Shown: piece after piece, positions 44,148 through 53,435 of the stretch | How positions within the stretch are numbered: position 1 is the first letter of the stretch | Layout: every line of letters starts with the position of its first letter | Assembly (NCBI RefSeq): GCF_019355055.1 | Contig: NZ_CP048411.1 | Span: forward strand, 1,798,001 to 1,862,000 | Origin: Pseudomonas sp. MTM4 | GTDB taxonomy: Bacteria > Pseudomonadota > Gammaproteobacteria > Pseudomonadales > Pseudomonadaceae | Direction of reading: 5' to 3' | Length of the DNA stretch: 64,000 nucleotides | The notes under the pieces: generated by a model | Databases searched by the model: none | What the model was told of the DNA's origin: nothing | The model's input: only the letters and a program-made list of their open reading frames with translations | Position numbers and translations under genes: made by a program

Positions 44148-44600
44148 TTACTGCCGCCACCGCTCGGCGGCGGCCTGGTCGGTACAGCGCCCTTCGACCC
44201 AGCGCGGGCCGGACGGGGTGTCTTCCTTCTTCCAGAACGGCGCTCGAGTCTTCAGGTAATCCATGACGAAGCGGCAACCGTCGAATGCCGCTTCGCGGTG
44301 TGCGCTGGTTGCGCCGACGAAGACGATCGGCTCACCTGGTTCGAGTCGTCCAACCCGGTGCAGGATCTCCAGCTTGAGCAAGGGCCATCGCGCAGTCGCC
44401 TCCTCGATGATCTTCTGCAACGCCTTTTCCGTCATGCCCGGCGCGTGCTCGAGAAACATACCGGCGACATCATGCCCATCGTTGAAATCGCGAACATAGC
44501 CGACGAAGCTAGTTACCGCGCCGATACCGAGGTTCGCGGCGTGTAGCGCATTTAGCTCGGCGCCCGGATCGAACGGGTCATGCTGGACACGCACGCTCAT
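44148..44600 (-). CDS. moaE: Molybdopterin synthase catalytic subunit
   Basis: 150 residues. Joins with MoaD to convert precursor Z (cPMP) to molybdopterin. Features: GAVTSFVGYVRDFNDG near 27-42, MFLEHAPGMTEKAL, VGRLEPGEPIVFVGATSAHREAAF and the catalytic lysine region DYLKTRAPFWKKE. Its ATG is preceded by GGAGG within the end of moaD, one base apart. Confidence 0.96.
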   Translation of the reverse strand: MSVRVQHDPFDPGAELNALHAANLGIGAVTSFVGYVRDFNDGHDVAGMFLEHAPGMTEKALQKIIEEATARWPLLKLEILHRVGRLEPGEPIVFVGATSAHREAAFDGCRFVMDYLKTRAPFWKKEDTPSGPRWVEGRCTDQAAAERWRQ

Positions 44601-44601
44601 A

Positions 44602-44850
44602 TCAACCTCCGGTCACGGTGGGGAAAAATGCCACTTCGTCGCCTTCGGCCAGCGGCTCGTCGAGTCCGCACAGCTCCTGATTGCGCGCGCACATCAGCCC
44701 CCCCTCGCTCAGTACCGACCATTCGCCGCCGCGTGCCAGCAGCTGCTGTCTGAGGTCGTCCACCTGCCGAAGCGATGCATTCCACTCCAGCTGCTCGGCA
44801 TCGAGCCCAAGGGCTTCGCGATAACGAGCGAAATATTGCACTTGAATCAT
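44602..44850 (-). CDS. moaD: Molybdopterin synthase sulfur carrier subunit
   Basis: 82 residues, ubiquitin-like fold, ending in the essential Gly-Gly (FPTVTGG). Begins [15 protein letters not shown]; the ATG at 44850 overlaps the moaC stop (ATGA). The C-terminal glycine is thiocarboxylated by MoeB in the pathway, though no moeB lies in the window. Confidence 0.95.
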   Translation of the reverse strand: MIQVQYFARYREALGLDAEQLEWNASLRQVDDLRQQLLARGGEWSVLSEGGLMCARNQELCGLDEPLAEGDEVAFFPTVTGG

Positions 44851-45317
44851 GTCGGCACCTGCCAATGTCCGCTTTTCCCGCCCAGCTTCTCCAGCAGCCG
44901 CACGCCTTCCACGACCATGCCCTTATCGACGGCTTTGCACATGTCGTAGATGGTCAGCGCGGCAATGCTCACCGCGGTCAGCGCTTCCATTTCCACACCG
45001 GTCTGGCCGGCCAGTTTGCAGCGCGCCTGAATACGCACGCAGTCGTCCCCTTCGGGCTGCAGCTCGACCTTGATGCTGGTCAGCAGCAAGGGATGACAGA
45101 GTGGTATCAGTTCATGGGTTTTCTTTGCCGCCTGGATGCCGGCAATACGGGCTACCGCGAATACGTCGCCCTTTGGGTGCCCGCCCTGCTGAATCATCTG
45201 CAGGGTTTCGGGAAGCATGCGGACCTTTGCCTCCGCCACCGCCTCACGCGCCGTAACGGCCTTGGCGGTAACGTCGACCATGTTGGCCCGCCCCTGGGAA
45301 TCGAGATGGGTGAGCAT
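44847..45317 (-). CDS. moaC: Cyclic pyranopterin monophosphate synthase accessory protein
   Basis: 156-residue MoaC that completes cPMP formation with MoaA. Diagnostic segments: [18 protein letters not shown] at 13-30, [31 protein letters not shown] near 45-75 and [16 protein letters not shown] near 125. First gene of moaC-moaD-moaE. Confidence 0.97.
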   Translation of the reverse strand: MLTHLDSQGRANMVDVTAKAVTAREAVAEAKVRMLPETLQMIQQGGHPKGDVFAVARIAGIQAAKKTHELIPLCHPLLLTSIKVELQPEGDDCVRIQARCKLAGQTGVEMEALTAVSIAALTIYDMCKAVDKGMVVEGVRLLEKLGGKSGHWQVPT

Positions 45318-45360
45318 TGCTAACCTTTTTGTTATTGGGACAGGCCACCAGTCTAACCGA

Positions 45361-45409
45361 TGGAGGCTGGAGGCTGGACGAAATGCCCGCTACCGTCCAG
45401 CTCTCCAGC
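45361..45409. repeat. Heptad-built hairpin between phoH-like gene and moaC
   Basis: Left arm holds two GGAGGCT units then GGACG; right arm CGTCCAGCTCTCCAGC mirrors it. Lies 44 bases before moaC's ATG and 26 bases after the phoH-like stop. Confidence 0.7.
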
Positions 45410-45434
45410 GCTGCCATCGGTCTTTGTGCCTTGG

Positions 45435-46823
45435 TTACATATGGGCCTCTGCGTATTCGGCGAGCACCGAACGAGGCACGCCCTGCAAGGTAATGTGCAT
45501 GCCGTGTGGGAAGTCCTTGAAGCGCTCCGTGAGATAGGTCAGACCTGAACTGGTGGCTGAGAGATAGGGCGTGTCGATCTGCGCCAGGTTCCCCAGGCAC
45601 ACAACTTTCGACCCGCTACCTGCCCGCGTGATGATGGTCTTCATCTGGTGCGGCGTGAGGTTCTGGCACTCGTCGATGAGGATCAGGCTCTGCTGGAAGC
45701 TGCGCCCACGAATGTAATTGAGCGATTTGAACTGCAGCGGCACCTTTTGCAGGATGTAGTCGACACTGCCGTGGGTGTTCTCGTCATCCATGTGCAGCGC
45801 TTCGAGGTTATCGGTGATCGCGCCGAGCCAGGGCTCCATTTTTTCCGCTTCGGTGCCAGGCAGGAAGCCAATGTCCTCGTCCAGCCCCTGTACGCTGCGC
45901 GTCGCGATGATCCGGCGGTAACGCTTGCTCGCCACGGTTTGCTCGATGGCGGCGGCCAGTGCCAGGATGGTCTTGCCGGAGCCCGCAGCGCCCGAGAGAT
46001 TGACCAGGTGAATGTCGGGATCAAGCAAGGCAAACAATGCCAGCGCCTGATGGATATCCCGCGGACGAAGCCCCCAGGCCTCCTGATGTAGCAACGGCTC
46101 CTGATGCATGTCGAGCAAGAGCAGCTCGTCCGCCTTGATGCCCTTGATCCAGCCGACGAAGCCCTGCTCGTCGAGGATGAACTCATTGATGTGCACGGCC
46201 GGCAGGTTGTCGATTAGCTGTACACGGTGCCAGGTTCGTCCATGTCCCTGATGGGTATCGACCTTGCTGACGCGGTCCCAGAACGATCCGCTCAGGCTGT
46301 GATAACCGCGCGACAGCTGGCCCACGTCGTCCACTAGCTTGTCGGTGTGATAATCCTCCGCGGCCACGCCACATGCCCGCGCCTTCAAACGCATGTTGAT
46401 ATCGTTGGTGACCAGCACCACCGGAACACCCGTGTGACGCCGCTGCAGGTCCACGACCTGGTTGATGATCTTGTTGTCGTTGAGGTCTTCCGGCAGTGCG
46501 CTGGAGTCGGCGCCCTTGCTCATGAGAATCGACAGGCTGCCGCAGGGCCCGCTCTTCTCGCGCTGAATCGGCACGCCGAGTTCGACCTCCTCGGGCGTCG
46601 CGTCGCCAAGCACCTTGTCGATCAGACGGATCGCCTGGCGGCACTCTGCCGCCACGGTGTGCTTGCCGGTCTTGAGCTTGTCCAACTCTTCCAGAACCGT
46701 CATCGGAATGGCGACCTGGTGTTCCTGGAAATTCAATATCGCGTTGGGGTCGTGAATCAGAACGTTGGTATCGAGAACGTAAAGGGTGGGCTGAGTAGCG
46801 CGGGGTCTGCCGTAGTCATCCAT
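45435..46823 (-). CDS. PIN-PhoH family ATPase/ribonuclease
   Basis: 462 residues: an N-terminal PIN-type nuclease domain (about 12-155; acidic residues Asp18 in YVLDTNVLIHD and Asp141 in VTNDINMR) and a C-terminal PhoH-type RNA helicase/ATPase domain with Walker A GAAGSGKT at 278-285 and ILIDECQNLT Walker B. This is PhoH2-type fusion; relatives combine helicase and RNase activity. It is in the conserved Pseudomonas place next to moaC, transcribed in the same direction. Confidence 0.92.
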   Translation of the reverse strand: MDDYGRPRATQPTLYVLDTNVLIHDPNAILNFQEHQVAIPMTVLEELDKLKTGKHTVAAECRQAIRLIDKVLGDATPEEVELGVPIQREKSGPCGSLSILMSKGADSSALPEDLNDNKIINQVVDLQRRHTGVPVVLVTNDINMRLKARACGVAAEDYHTDKLVDDVGQLSRGYHSLSGSFWDRVSKVDTHQGHGRTWHRVQLIDNLPAVHINEFILDEQGFVGWIKGIKADELLLLDMHQEPLLHQEAWGLRPRDIHQALALFALLDPDIHLVNLSGAAGSGKTILALAAAIEQTVASKRYRRIIATRSVQGLDEDIGFLPGTEAEKMEPWLGAITDNLEALHMDDENTHGSVDYILQKVPLQFKSLNYIRGRSFQQSLILIDECQNLTPHQMKTIITRAGSGSKVVCLGNLAQIDTPYLSATSSGLTYLTERFKDFPHGMHITLQGVPRSVLAEYAEAHM

Positions 46824-47084
46824 ACACGATCACCTTTTCGGAGCCGGACGACGGAGGGCCGAATGCTCTCCGCCGCAGAAAAACCACCGTGCGCAAGGTG
46901 AGCGGACTTGGGAGGCAGGGGCTTGGGGCCACCCAGAGGCCGCCACCTGTGAGTGCAGGTTTCGGCGGTCTTGATGTCGTAATACCGCAAAATTGATGAC
47001 AGGAAAAAGTCTTTTTCCATTCGCCGACGTTTTTTTATCGAAACGACGAATTGCGCTTGGCGGGCTTCCAGACGCTGACTAGGC

Positions 47085-48044
47085 TCAATAATCAACCCGG
47101 ACACTTTTGCCGCACCGGTTCACCTCCGCCGTCACGTGAACCAACTCCGAGAAGTCAGCCAGCTCGGCTTTGTAGCGATCAGCCGAATACGCTTGGTGGG
47201 TGACGAGCGTGACGACGCAGCTGTATTGCGCGCGGCCGACCCGCCACAGGTGCAGGTCTGCCACATCCGTATCGGGCACCGCCTCCAAACGCTTCTGCAC
47301 GCGCTGCACCAGTGGATCATCCATTTCGCGATCCAGTAGCGCCTTGCCGGTGTCGCGCAACAGCCCTTTGGCCCAGACCAGAATGACCACCGCCCCGATG
47401 ATGCCCATCAGCGGGTCCAGCCAGTTCCAGCCGAAATACTTGCCTCCCAACAGAGCGATAATCGCAGCGACTGACGTCAGCCCGTCGGTCAACACGTGAA
47501 CGAAGGCCGCGTGGCGATTGAGATCCCGCCCTGGCGCCGCCTCATGGCCGTGGCCGTGGCCGTGGCCGTGGCCGTGGCCGTGGTGATCATGCTGCTCGCG
47601 CAACAACCAGGCCGACAGCAGGTTCACAGCCAGCCCGATGAACGCCACCCACAGCGCCTCGTCGAAACCGATCCGCGCCGGCGACCAGAAGCGCGACAGC
47701 GACTCGCCGATCATCATCAGCGCCACCACGACCAGTAGCACGGCACTCGCGAACCCCGCAAGGACCTCGATTTTCCAGGTCCCGAATGCGAAGCGCCGAT
47801 CATTGGCGTAGCGGCGCGCCAGCAAGTAGGCGATCGCCGCCATGCCGATGGCCACCATGTGGGACGCCATATGCCAGCCATCGGCGAGCAGCGCCATGGA
47901 ATTGAACAGGTAGCCAGCGGCGATCTCTACCGCCATGGTCAACCCAGTCAGCGCCACGACCGTCCATGTCTGTCGCTCGGCCCCTTGTTCGAGCGGACGA
48001 TAGTCATGGGACGGTTTCCAGTGTGAATGATTGCAGTCGGTCAT
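47085..48044 (-). CDS. Cation diffusion facilitator, DmeF-like (Co/Cd/Zn exporter)
   Basis: 319-residue CDF protein with six helices. The metal-site residues of CDF helices are visible: LADGWHMASH (Asp55, His58) in helix II and HVLTDGLTSV in helix V. The histidine-rich loop between helices IV and V is a run of six His-Gly pairs at 155-166, coded by a perfect hexanucleotide repeat. N-terminal His residues CNHSHW add to metal binding. ATG at 48044 with AGGAG six bases upstream. DmeF removes cobalt and cadmium; ion not testable here. Confidence 0.92.
   Translation of the reverse strand: MTDCNHSHWKPSHDYRPLEQGAERQTWTVVALTGLTMAVEIAAGYLFNSMALLADGWHMASHMVAIGMAAIAYLLARRYANDRRFAFGTWKIEVLAGFASAVLLVVVALMMIGESLSRFWSPARIGFDEALWVAFIGLAVNLLSAWLLREQHDHHGHGHGHGHGHGHEAAPGRDLNRHAAFVHVLTDGLTSVAAIIALLGGKYFGWNWLDPLMGIIGAVVILVWAKGLLRDTGKALLDREMDDPLVQRVQKRLEAVPDTDVADLHLWRVGRAQYSCVVTLVTHQAYSADRYKAELADFSELVHVTAEVNRCGKSVRVDY
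47546..47581 (-). repeat. Hexanucleotide repeat in the His-loop of the CDF gene
   Basis: Six perfect units GGCCGT on the + strand (coding complement reads His-Gly codons). Unit length preserves the frame, so slipped-strand change would add or remove His-Gly pairs. Confidence 0.95.
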
Positions 48045-48182
48045 AAAGCGCTCCTGAATCCGGCATGCCGAGCTTGTCCCCTTCCCCCACGGCAAGGTCA
48101 AGCTTTTGGTTAATCGAGCCCATAGGTGGAGCCATGGCATCGATAAAGCCTAGAATCGGCCCCCTTCAAAGGAGACCGATGC

Positions 48183-48959
48183 ATGCTGATGGTGATATCG
48201 CCGGCCAAGACCCTGGATTACGACTCCCCACCGACGACCCAACGTTTCACTCAACCCGAGCACCTCGACCACGCTCAGCAGTTGATCGAAGGGTTGCGCG
48301 AACTGTCGCCGCAACAAGTCGGCGAACTGATGCACCTTTCGGACAAGCTCGCCGCTCTGAACGTTGCCCGCTACGGCAGTTGGACGCCCGAATTCACACC
48401 GGCCAACGCCAAGCAAGCGCTTCTCGCGTTCAAGGGCGATGTTTACACAGGACTGAATGCGAGCGACTTTTCCGAACCGGATTTCGATTTCGCCCAGAAG
48501 CACCTGCGCATGCTGTCCGGGCTTTACGGGGTTCTGCGTCCGCTCGACTTGATGCAACCCTATCGATTGGAGATGGGCACCAAAATGGTCAACAGCCGAG
48601 GCAAGGATCTGTATGCCTTCTGGGGCGAGCGCATCAGCAACTGGCTAAACGACGCATTGGCGGCACAAGGAGATGACGTCCTGCTCAACCTAGCTTCAAA
48701 TGAGTATTTCGGCGCGGTCAAACGCAAGGCCTTGAATGCCCGCATCATCGATGTCGATTTCAAGGACATGAAGAACGGCCAGTACAAGATCATCAGTTTC
48801 TACGCCAAGAAAGCGCGCGGCTTGATGAGCCGCTATGTGATCAAAGAGCGCATCGAGCGGCCCGAGCAACTGAAGAACTTCGCTTACGATGGCTATCGTT
48901 ACAGTCCGTCTGACTCATCCAGCGACCATTTGGTGTTCCTGCGCGACGTTCAGTCCTGA
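48183..48959 (+). CDS. yaaA: Peroxide stress protein YaaA
   Basis: 258-residue member of the YaaA/DUF328 family; in E. coli it limits intracellular iron during hydrogen peroxide stress and has DNA-binding ability. [13 protein letters not shown] at 1-13 and [26 protein letters not shown] near 178-205 are diagnostic. The first ATG is taken; a second lies two codons further. A weak hairpin follows. Confidence 0.93.
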   Translation: MLMVISPAKTLDYDSPPTTQRFTQPEHLDHAQQLIEGLRELSPQQVGELMHLSDKLAALNVARYGSWTPEFTPANAKQALLAFKGDVYTGLNASDFSEPDFDFAQKHLRMLSGLYGVLRPLDLMQPYRLEMGTKMVNSRGKDLYAFWGERISNWLNDALAAQGDDVLLNLASNEYFGAVKRKALNARIIDVDFKDMKNGQYKIISFYAKKARGLMSRYVIKERIERPEQLKNFAYDGYRYSPSDSSSDHLVFLRDVQS

Positions 48960-49639
48960 ACCCGCCCTCCCCTCGCGGCGGATGAGAGCCGCGGGGGTTC
49001 TTCCGCTCCCTCTCTCGCCTGCCATTCATCGCTGATCCCTACGCCGCCTGGCGTCCGTCGCCGTCTAGTTCGCGGTCTGGCGAGCTTTATTCGTCAATTC
49101 GAAAAAACTCCCCGATCAGCGGCAGCTACTCAGGGAACTATCCGAAGGCACCGGCAATCATAAGCGCGTACCGGCATTTCCAGATGGAAAGGGACGTCGC
49201 ACATGAACGTGCAGTGGATTTCAAAACAGAGCTCAACGGATCAGCCAGAGTGGCCCTCTACGGTCGTTGCATATGATCCGCTGAGATCAGACCGAAGCAA
49301 GATAGGGACTCACCGCCATTTGCCTCACGCGCCACAATCAGCGGGGCGGAGCGCAGCCGAAAACAGCGCACTTCTGCCCGTATCGGATTGGAGGGCTTGC
49401 GGCCACCCATTTCGGAGCGGTGATCAACGCCGCAGCACCAATAGCGTCTGCGGTCCAGACAAAACCACATATTCCATGCTCGGACCACGCAGTGGCTCCG
49501 AAGGCAGTTTCATTGCTGGAAAAAAGAGCCTGGCGGCGAGCCGCAGCTGAAGGCCAACCAGAAGCGTAGGACGGGCACGAATCCGTGCAGCCAAATGGAC
49601 AAGAAGAACTCCCCTTCTCAACGATTCAGGAGAAACAAC
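48960..49639. other. Gene-poor leader upstream of the AlgA-type gene
   Basis: 680 bases without a gene I can support. A 115-codon frame at 49203-49550 and an opposing frame are both unlike any family known to me. The stretch between 49080 and 49260 is less GC-rich (for instance GCGAGCTTTATTCGTCAATT). Likely promoter and long 5' leader of the sugar-nucleotide gene, or remnant sequence. Confidence 0.5.
48969..49002 (+). terminator. Probable terminator after yaaA
   Basis: CCCC(T)CGCGGC pairs with GCCGCGGGGG across a short loop; the U tract is poor (TTCTTCC). Confidence 0.45.
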
Positions 49640-51085
49640 ATGATTCCGGTCATCCTTTCAGGCGGTAGCGGTTCCCGGCTCTGGCCTCTTTCGCGCAAAG
49701 CGTTCCCCAAGCAGTTTCTCGCCCTCACGGCTGAGCAGACGCTGTTCCAGCAAACCATCGAGCGGCTCGCTTTCGAAGGCATGCAGCCGCCTCTGCTGGT
49801 TTGCAACCAGGAGCACCGCTTCATCGTCAAGGAGCAACTGGCCGCACGCAAGCTGAGTATTCAGGGCCTTATGCTCGAGCCTTTCGGCCGAAATACCGCA
49901 CCGGCAATCGCCATCGCGGCGATGAAGCTGATTGAAGAAGGCCGCGATGAACTCTTGCTGGTTCTCCCAGCGGATCATGTGATCGAAGACCACAAAGCAT
50001 TCCAGCGCTCGCTGGCGCTTGCCACGAACGCGGCGGAAAACGGTGAGATGGTGCTGTTCGGCATCCCCGCGACTAGCCCAGAGACCGGTTATGGCTACAT
50101 CAAGTGCGATCACAACGAGCGCAATGGCTTGCCGGAAGGCGTCAACCGCGTCACCAACTTCGTCGAGAAACCTGACGAAGCGCGTGCCCAGCAATATGTC
50201 GAGTCGGGTGATTACTATTGGAACAGCGGCATGTTCCTGTTCCGCGCCAGCGTATTCCTGGAAGAACTGAAAAAACATGACCCGGACATCTACGACACCT
50301 GCTGGGCCGCGCTGGAGCGCAGCGCCAAAAATGGTAATGAAGTCCTGATCGATCCGGAGACCTTCGCCTGCTGTCCAGACAACTCGATCGACTACGCAGT
50401 GATGGAAAAGACCGAACTGGCCTGCGTCGTGCCCATGTCGGCAGGCTGGAGCGATGTTGGCTCCTGGTCATCGCTGTGGGACGTGCTGGAAAAGGACGAG
50501 AACGGCAACGTGACCAGAGGCGACGTGATCGTCGAAGACAGTCGCAACTGCCTCGTTCACGGCAACGGCAAATTGGTAACCGTGGTCGGCCTGGACAATA
50601 TCGTAGTGGTCGAAACCAAGGACGCGACGATGATCGCGCACAAGGATAAAGTCCAGGACGTCAAGAAGCTGGTGAACAAGCTCGATGACATGAAGCGCTC
50701 CGAAACGGTGAACCATTGCGCGGTGTATCGCCCTTGGGGCTGGTATGACTCGGTCGATATGGGCGGTCGCTTCCAGGTCAAGCGGATATGCGTCAACCCG
50801 GGCGCGCAGCTCTCCCTGCAAATGCACCATCACCGCGCTGAGCATTGGATCGTCGTATCCGGCACCGCCCAGGTGACCTGCAATGACAAGACCTTCCTGC
50901 TGACCGAGAACCAGTCGACCTATATCCCGGTAACCTCCATCCACCGACTGGCCAACCCCGGCAAAATTCCGCTGGAGATCATCGAAGTTCAGTCGGGCAG
51001 CTATCTCGGCGAAGACGACATCGAGCGACTGGACGACGTATACGGTCGCGCCCGTGACGATGTAGCAAGTCATTCGGCCCGCTGA
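49640..51085 (+). CDS. Mannose-1-phosphate guanylyltransferase / mannose-6-phosphate isomerase (AlgA/WbpW/PslB type)
   Basis: Bifunctional 481-residue enzyme making GDP-mannose. N-terminal pyrophosphorylase signature GGSGSRLWPLSRKAFPKQF at 7-25 and FVEKPD near 175; C-terminal type II phosphomannose isomerase cupin with QMHHHRAEHWIVVSGTA near 395-411. Start ATG 49640 has AGGAG seven bases before; the ATG 15 codons earlier lacks family sequence. No other alginate, Psl or O-antigen gene is adjacent, so the paralog cannot be named with certainty. Confidence 0.94.
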   Translation: MIPVILSGGSGSRLWPLSRKAFPKQFLALTAEQTLFQQTIERLAFEGMQPPLLVCNQEHRFIVKEQLAARKLSIQGLMLEPFGRNTAPAIAIAAMKLIEEGRDELLLVLPADHVIEDHKAFQRSLALATNAAENGEMVLFGIPATSPETGYGYIKCDHNERNGLPEGVNRVTNFVEKPDEARAQQYVESGDYYWNSGMFLFRASVFLEELKKHDPDIYDTCWAALERSAKNGNEVLIDPETFACCPDNSIDYAVMEKTELACVVPMSAGWSDVGSWSSLWDVLEKDENGNVTRGDVIVEDSRNCLVHGNGKLVTVVGLDNIVVVETKDATMIAHKDKVQDVKKLVNKLDDMKRSETVNHCAVYRPWGWYDSVDMGGRFQVKRICVNPGAQLSLQMHHHRAEHWIVVSGTAQVTCNDKTFLLTENQSTYIPVTSIHRLANPGKIPLEIIEVQSGSYLGEDDIERLDDVYGRARDDVASHSAR

Positions 51086-51411
51086 ATCACGCTGCACCAA
51101 AGCCGCGCCAGCGTCAGGCGCGGCCTTGTCGTATCTGAACGAAGTGCAGCTCCATTTGATGAATACTCAGTTCAGACGAAACATAGCGCTGTTACATAAG
51201 CAGGGAACACCATCGAATCATCGGGTGTTACGCTGACAATCTGTTAGCCCAGCGCCTTGCGATAACTTTCGCATACACTTGTTCATGCCCCATGCTTGCA
51301 AAGCAGCCGGCCAGCCCATTAAATAAAGCCATCGCCAGACTTATCTGCCCGGGCCGCTATCGGCATCGGTCAGTGCATCGGCGCCGAAACTATAGGAAGG
51401 AAAGATAAAGA
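51086..51411. other. Intergenic region before the 69-residue gene
   Basis: 326 bases holding the possible terminator above and, by position, the promoter of the small gene. GGAACACC / GGGTGTTA form a loose inverted pair near 51205-51230. No coding frame. Confidence 0.4.
51099..51126 (+). terminator. Possible terminator after the AlgA-type gene
   Basis: Inverted repeat AAGCCGCGCC / GGCGCGGCCTT with an eight-base loop; U tract weak. Confidence 0.5.
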
Positions 51412-51621
51412 GTGACCAAAGATGAATTACGCGCCGAACTTGAACGGCAGGCCAAGCGCTTCCAGACCGTATATGGGGGCGAAGTAACCACCTACGCCGC
51501 GCAGCCCGACCCCGAACGCAAGCCTTGGCGGAAAAAGCAGACAGTTTACGATCAGATGTTCCAGAAAGAATTGGAAAAAATAGAAAAAGAACTATCGCAA
51601 AAGGTAACCGAGACCGAATAA
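51412..51621 (+). CDS. Small charged protein of unknown function (69 residues)
   Basis: Hydrophilic protein rich in Lys and Glu, start GTG with AGGAAGG about eleven bases upstream. Two predicted helices, residues 2-20 (TKDELRAELERQAKRFQTV) and 47-66 (DQMFQKELEKIEKELSQKV), flank a Pro-rich middle (AAQPDPERKPWRKK). Similar short proteins are, as far as I remember, present in other pseudomonads without assigned function. Converges with the HerA-like gene, 72 bases apart. Confidence 0.65.
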   Translation: MTKDELRAELERQAKRFQTVYGGEVTTYAAQPDPERKPWRKKQTVYDQMFQKELEKIEKELSQKVTETE

Positions 51622-51693
51622 AGCTCTTCGGTGCTCGGCCCGATTGCTATTCAAAGCGACCCGAGCCGAACCACCCTTCTTTATTTCTTCCGG

Positions 51694-53160
51694 TCAGCGC
51701 TTCCCACCGAGCAGCGAGCCCATCAAACCCCTTGCCAATTGCCGCCCTAATTGCGACGCCGCTTGGCGCATGGCGCTCTTGAACATTCGCTCGGCAAGAT
51801 CACCGAAAGCGTCACCTGCTTCATTCTTTGATGCCGGGGTGTTCTTCTGTGGCTCGATCTTGCTTGCCTGCCCTACCCGCTCGCGCAGGATTTCATAGGC
51901 GGACTCCCGATCGATTGCCTTCTCGTAGCGTGTGCGCAACGGTGAATCGGCAATCAGTGCACGTCTTTCCTCGTCGTCGAGCGGCCCCACTCTCGACTCT
52001 GGAGGAGCGATAGCCACGCGCTGGGCCATGGCCGGCGTGCCATTGTCTTCGAGCCCGCCCACCAGCGCCTCACCGATTCCGAGGTCGACCAGCGAGTCCA
52101 GCGCGGAAAACGCTGGGTTGGCTCGGAAACCATCGGCTACCGCACGCAAGGCCTTCTGTTCCTTGACCGTGTAGGCCCGCAACCCATGCTGGATACGCAG
52201 CCCCAGCTGCGCCAAAACATCATCTGGCAGATCCGCCGGAGACTGGGTAACGAAATAGACGCCCACACCTTTGGAGCGAATCAGCCGAACGACCTGAACC
52301 AGTCTGTCCTGCAGCGCCTTCGGGGTGTCATTGAACAGCAGGTGCGCCTCATCGAAGAACAGTGCCAGCAGCGGACGGTCCGCATCGCCGCGCTCGGGCA
52401 ACTGTTCGAACAGCTCGGCCAGCAACCACAGCAGAAACGTCGCGTAGATCTTGGGTGCCTGATGCACCAACCGGCTGGCATCCAGTAGATGAATCCTGCC
52501 GCGCCCATCGTGCGCAGGCTGAAGGATATCTTCCAGCGCCAGCGCCGGCTCACCGAACAACGCTTCGGCGCCCTGCTGCTCCAGGCCCGCCAGCCGCCGC
52601 AGCAATGCCTGTGACGATGCATTGGTTAGCAGTGCCGCATCCTCACCCAACACCTCGGGTTGCGCCTTAAGGTGACCGAGCAGTGCCTTGAGGTCCTTCA
52701 GATCCAGAAGCAACAGGCCTTCCCGATCAGCCACTTTGAACGCTGCGTAGAGCGCGGCCTGCTGGCTATCTGTCAACTCGAGCAAGCTGCCCAGCAGCAG
52801 CGGGCCCATTTCGGTAAGCGTAGTGCGCAGCGGATGTCCGCTCAGGCCGTACACGTCCCAGAGCATCACGGGATAGGCCTGCGGTTGGTGGGCGAGCCAA
52901 GGCATGCTGGCGATGCGCTCGGCAATCTTTCCCTGGGGCGCTCCAGTCGCACCCAGCCCGCACAGATCGCCCTTGATATCCGCCGCAAACACCGAGATGC
53001 CCGCATTGCTGAATTGCTCGGCGAGTCGCTGCAGGGTCACCGTCTTGCCAGTCCCTGTCGCGCCAGCGACAAGCCCGTGACGATTGATCAGCCGAAGCGG
53101 ATGCGTATTGGCCTCACCGGTGGCATCCACACCCAGCACGACGCGATCGTTATGTTTCAT
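51694..53160 (-). CDS. HerA-like ATPase (DUF853)
   Basis: 488-residue P-loop ATPase of the HerA/FtsK superfamily. Walker A GATGTGKT at 33-40, Walker B LLALFFDEAHLLF near 256-268, and VYFVTQSPADLPDDVLAQLGLRIQH, a family mark. The C-terminus is Ala/Arg-rich and ends in GRQLARGLMGSLLGGKR. ATG 53160 has GGAG eight bases upstream. No NurA nuclease partner is next to it, and no Sir2 or defence gene, so a repair or defence pairing is not supported here. Role undetermined. Confidence 0.88.
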   Translation of the reverse strand: MKHNDRVVLGVDATGEANTHPLRLINRHGLVAGATGTGKTVTLQRLAEQFSNAGISVFAADIKGDLCGLGATGAPQGKIAERIASMPWLAHQPQAYPVMLWDVYGLSGHPLRTTLTEMGPLLLGSLLELTDSQQAALYAAFKVADREGLLLLDLKDLKALLGHLKAQPEVLGEDAALLTNASSQALLRRLAGLEQQGAEALFGEPALALEDILQPAHDGRGRIHLLDASRLVHQAPKIYATFLLWLLAELFEQLPERGDADRPLLALFFDEAHLLFNDTPKALQDRLVQVVRLIRSKGVGVYFVTQSPADLPDDVLAQLGLRIQHGLRAYTVKEQKALRAVADGFRANPAFSALDSLVDLGIGEALVGGLEDNGTPAMAQRVAIAPPESRVGPLDDEERRALIADSPLRTRYEKAIDRESAYEILRERVGQASKIEPQKNTPASKNEAGDAFGDLAERMFKSAMRQAASQLGRQLARGLMGSLLGGKR

Positions 53161-53223
53161 CTGACCGTCTCCAGAACGGATAACCGTGGATGACCGAGCA
53201 ACGCCAGCCGGGCGCCTCACCCA

Positions 53224-53409
53224 TCATTCAGTCGGCGGCGCCGCCGAGGCGGCGACCTCAGCAGCAATCCGCTGTTTCCACAACGCTTCGGCGCCAGGAA
53301 AGTCGGTTCCGAGTTCAGCGCCGAGATGCTCCGGATCGTAGCGCTGGGTACAACCACTCCCAATGATCGGCGGCGCGCTAGCACCGGCCTTTGCCAATGG
53401 ATCGGTCAT
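53224..53409 (-). CDS. Conserved-looking small protein of unknown function (61 residues)
   Basis: Read from ATG 53409 with GGGAGG four bases before it. Contains IIGSGCTQRYDPEHLGAELG at about 15-34 and a helical, Ala-rich end. One cysteine. Lies between purU and the HerA-like gene on the same strand, 26 bases after purU and 63 bases before herA-like, so probably cotranscribed. I do not recognise it. Confidence 0.6.
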   Translation of the reverse strand: MTDPLAKAGASAPPIIGSGCTQRYDPEHLGAELGTDFPGAEALWKQRIAAEVAASAAPPTE

Positions 53410-53435
53410 GCATCCTCCCGTACCGAAAACGGTGG

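Noticed and set aside
45435..46823. PIN domain as toxin of a toxin-antitoxin pair
   Set aside because: It is fused to a PhoH ATPase and no small antitoxin gene precedes it; the location beside moaC is conserved.
49203..49550. 115-codon frame in the leader of the AlgA-type gene
   Set aside because: No recognisable family, biased toward Ser/Arg, AGGG at doubtful distance, opposing frame of similar quality; listed as non-coding.
51694..53160. HerA-like ATPase as part of an anti-phage island
   Set aside because: No NurA, Sir2, nuclease or reverse transcriptase nearby; neighbours purU and the AlgA-type gene are metabolic.
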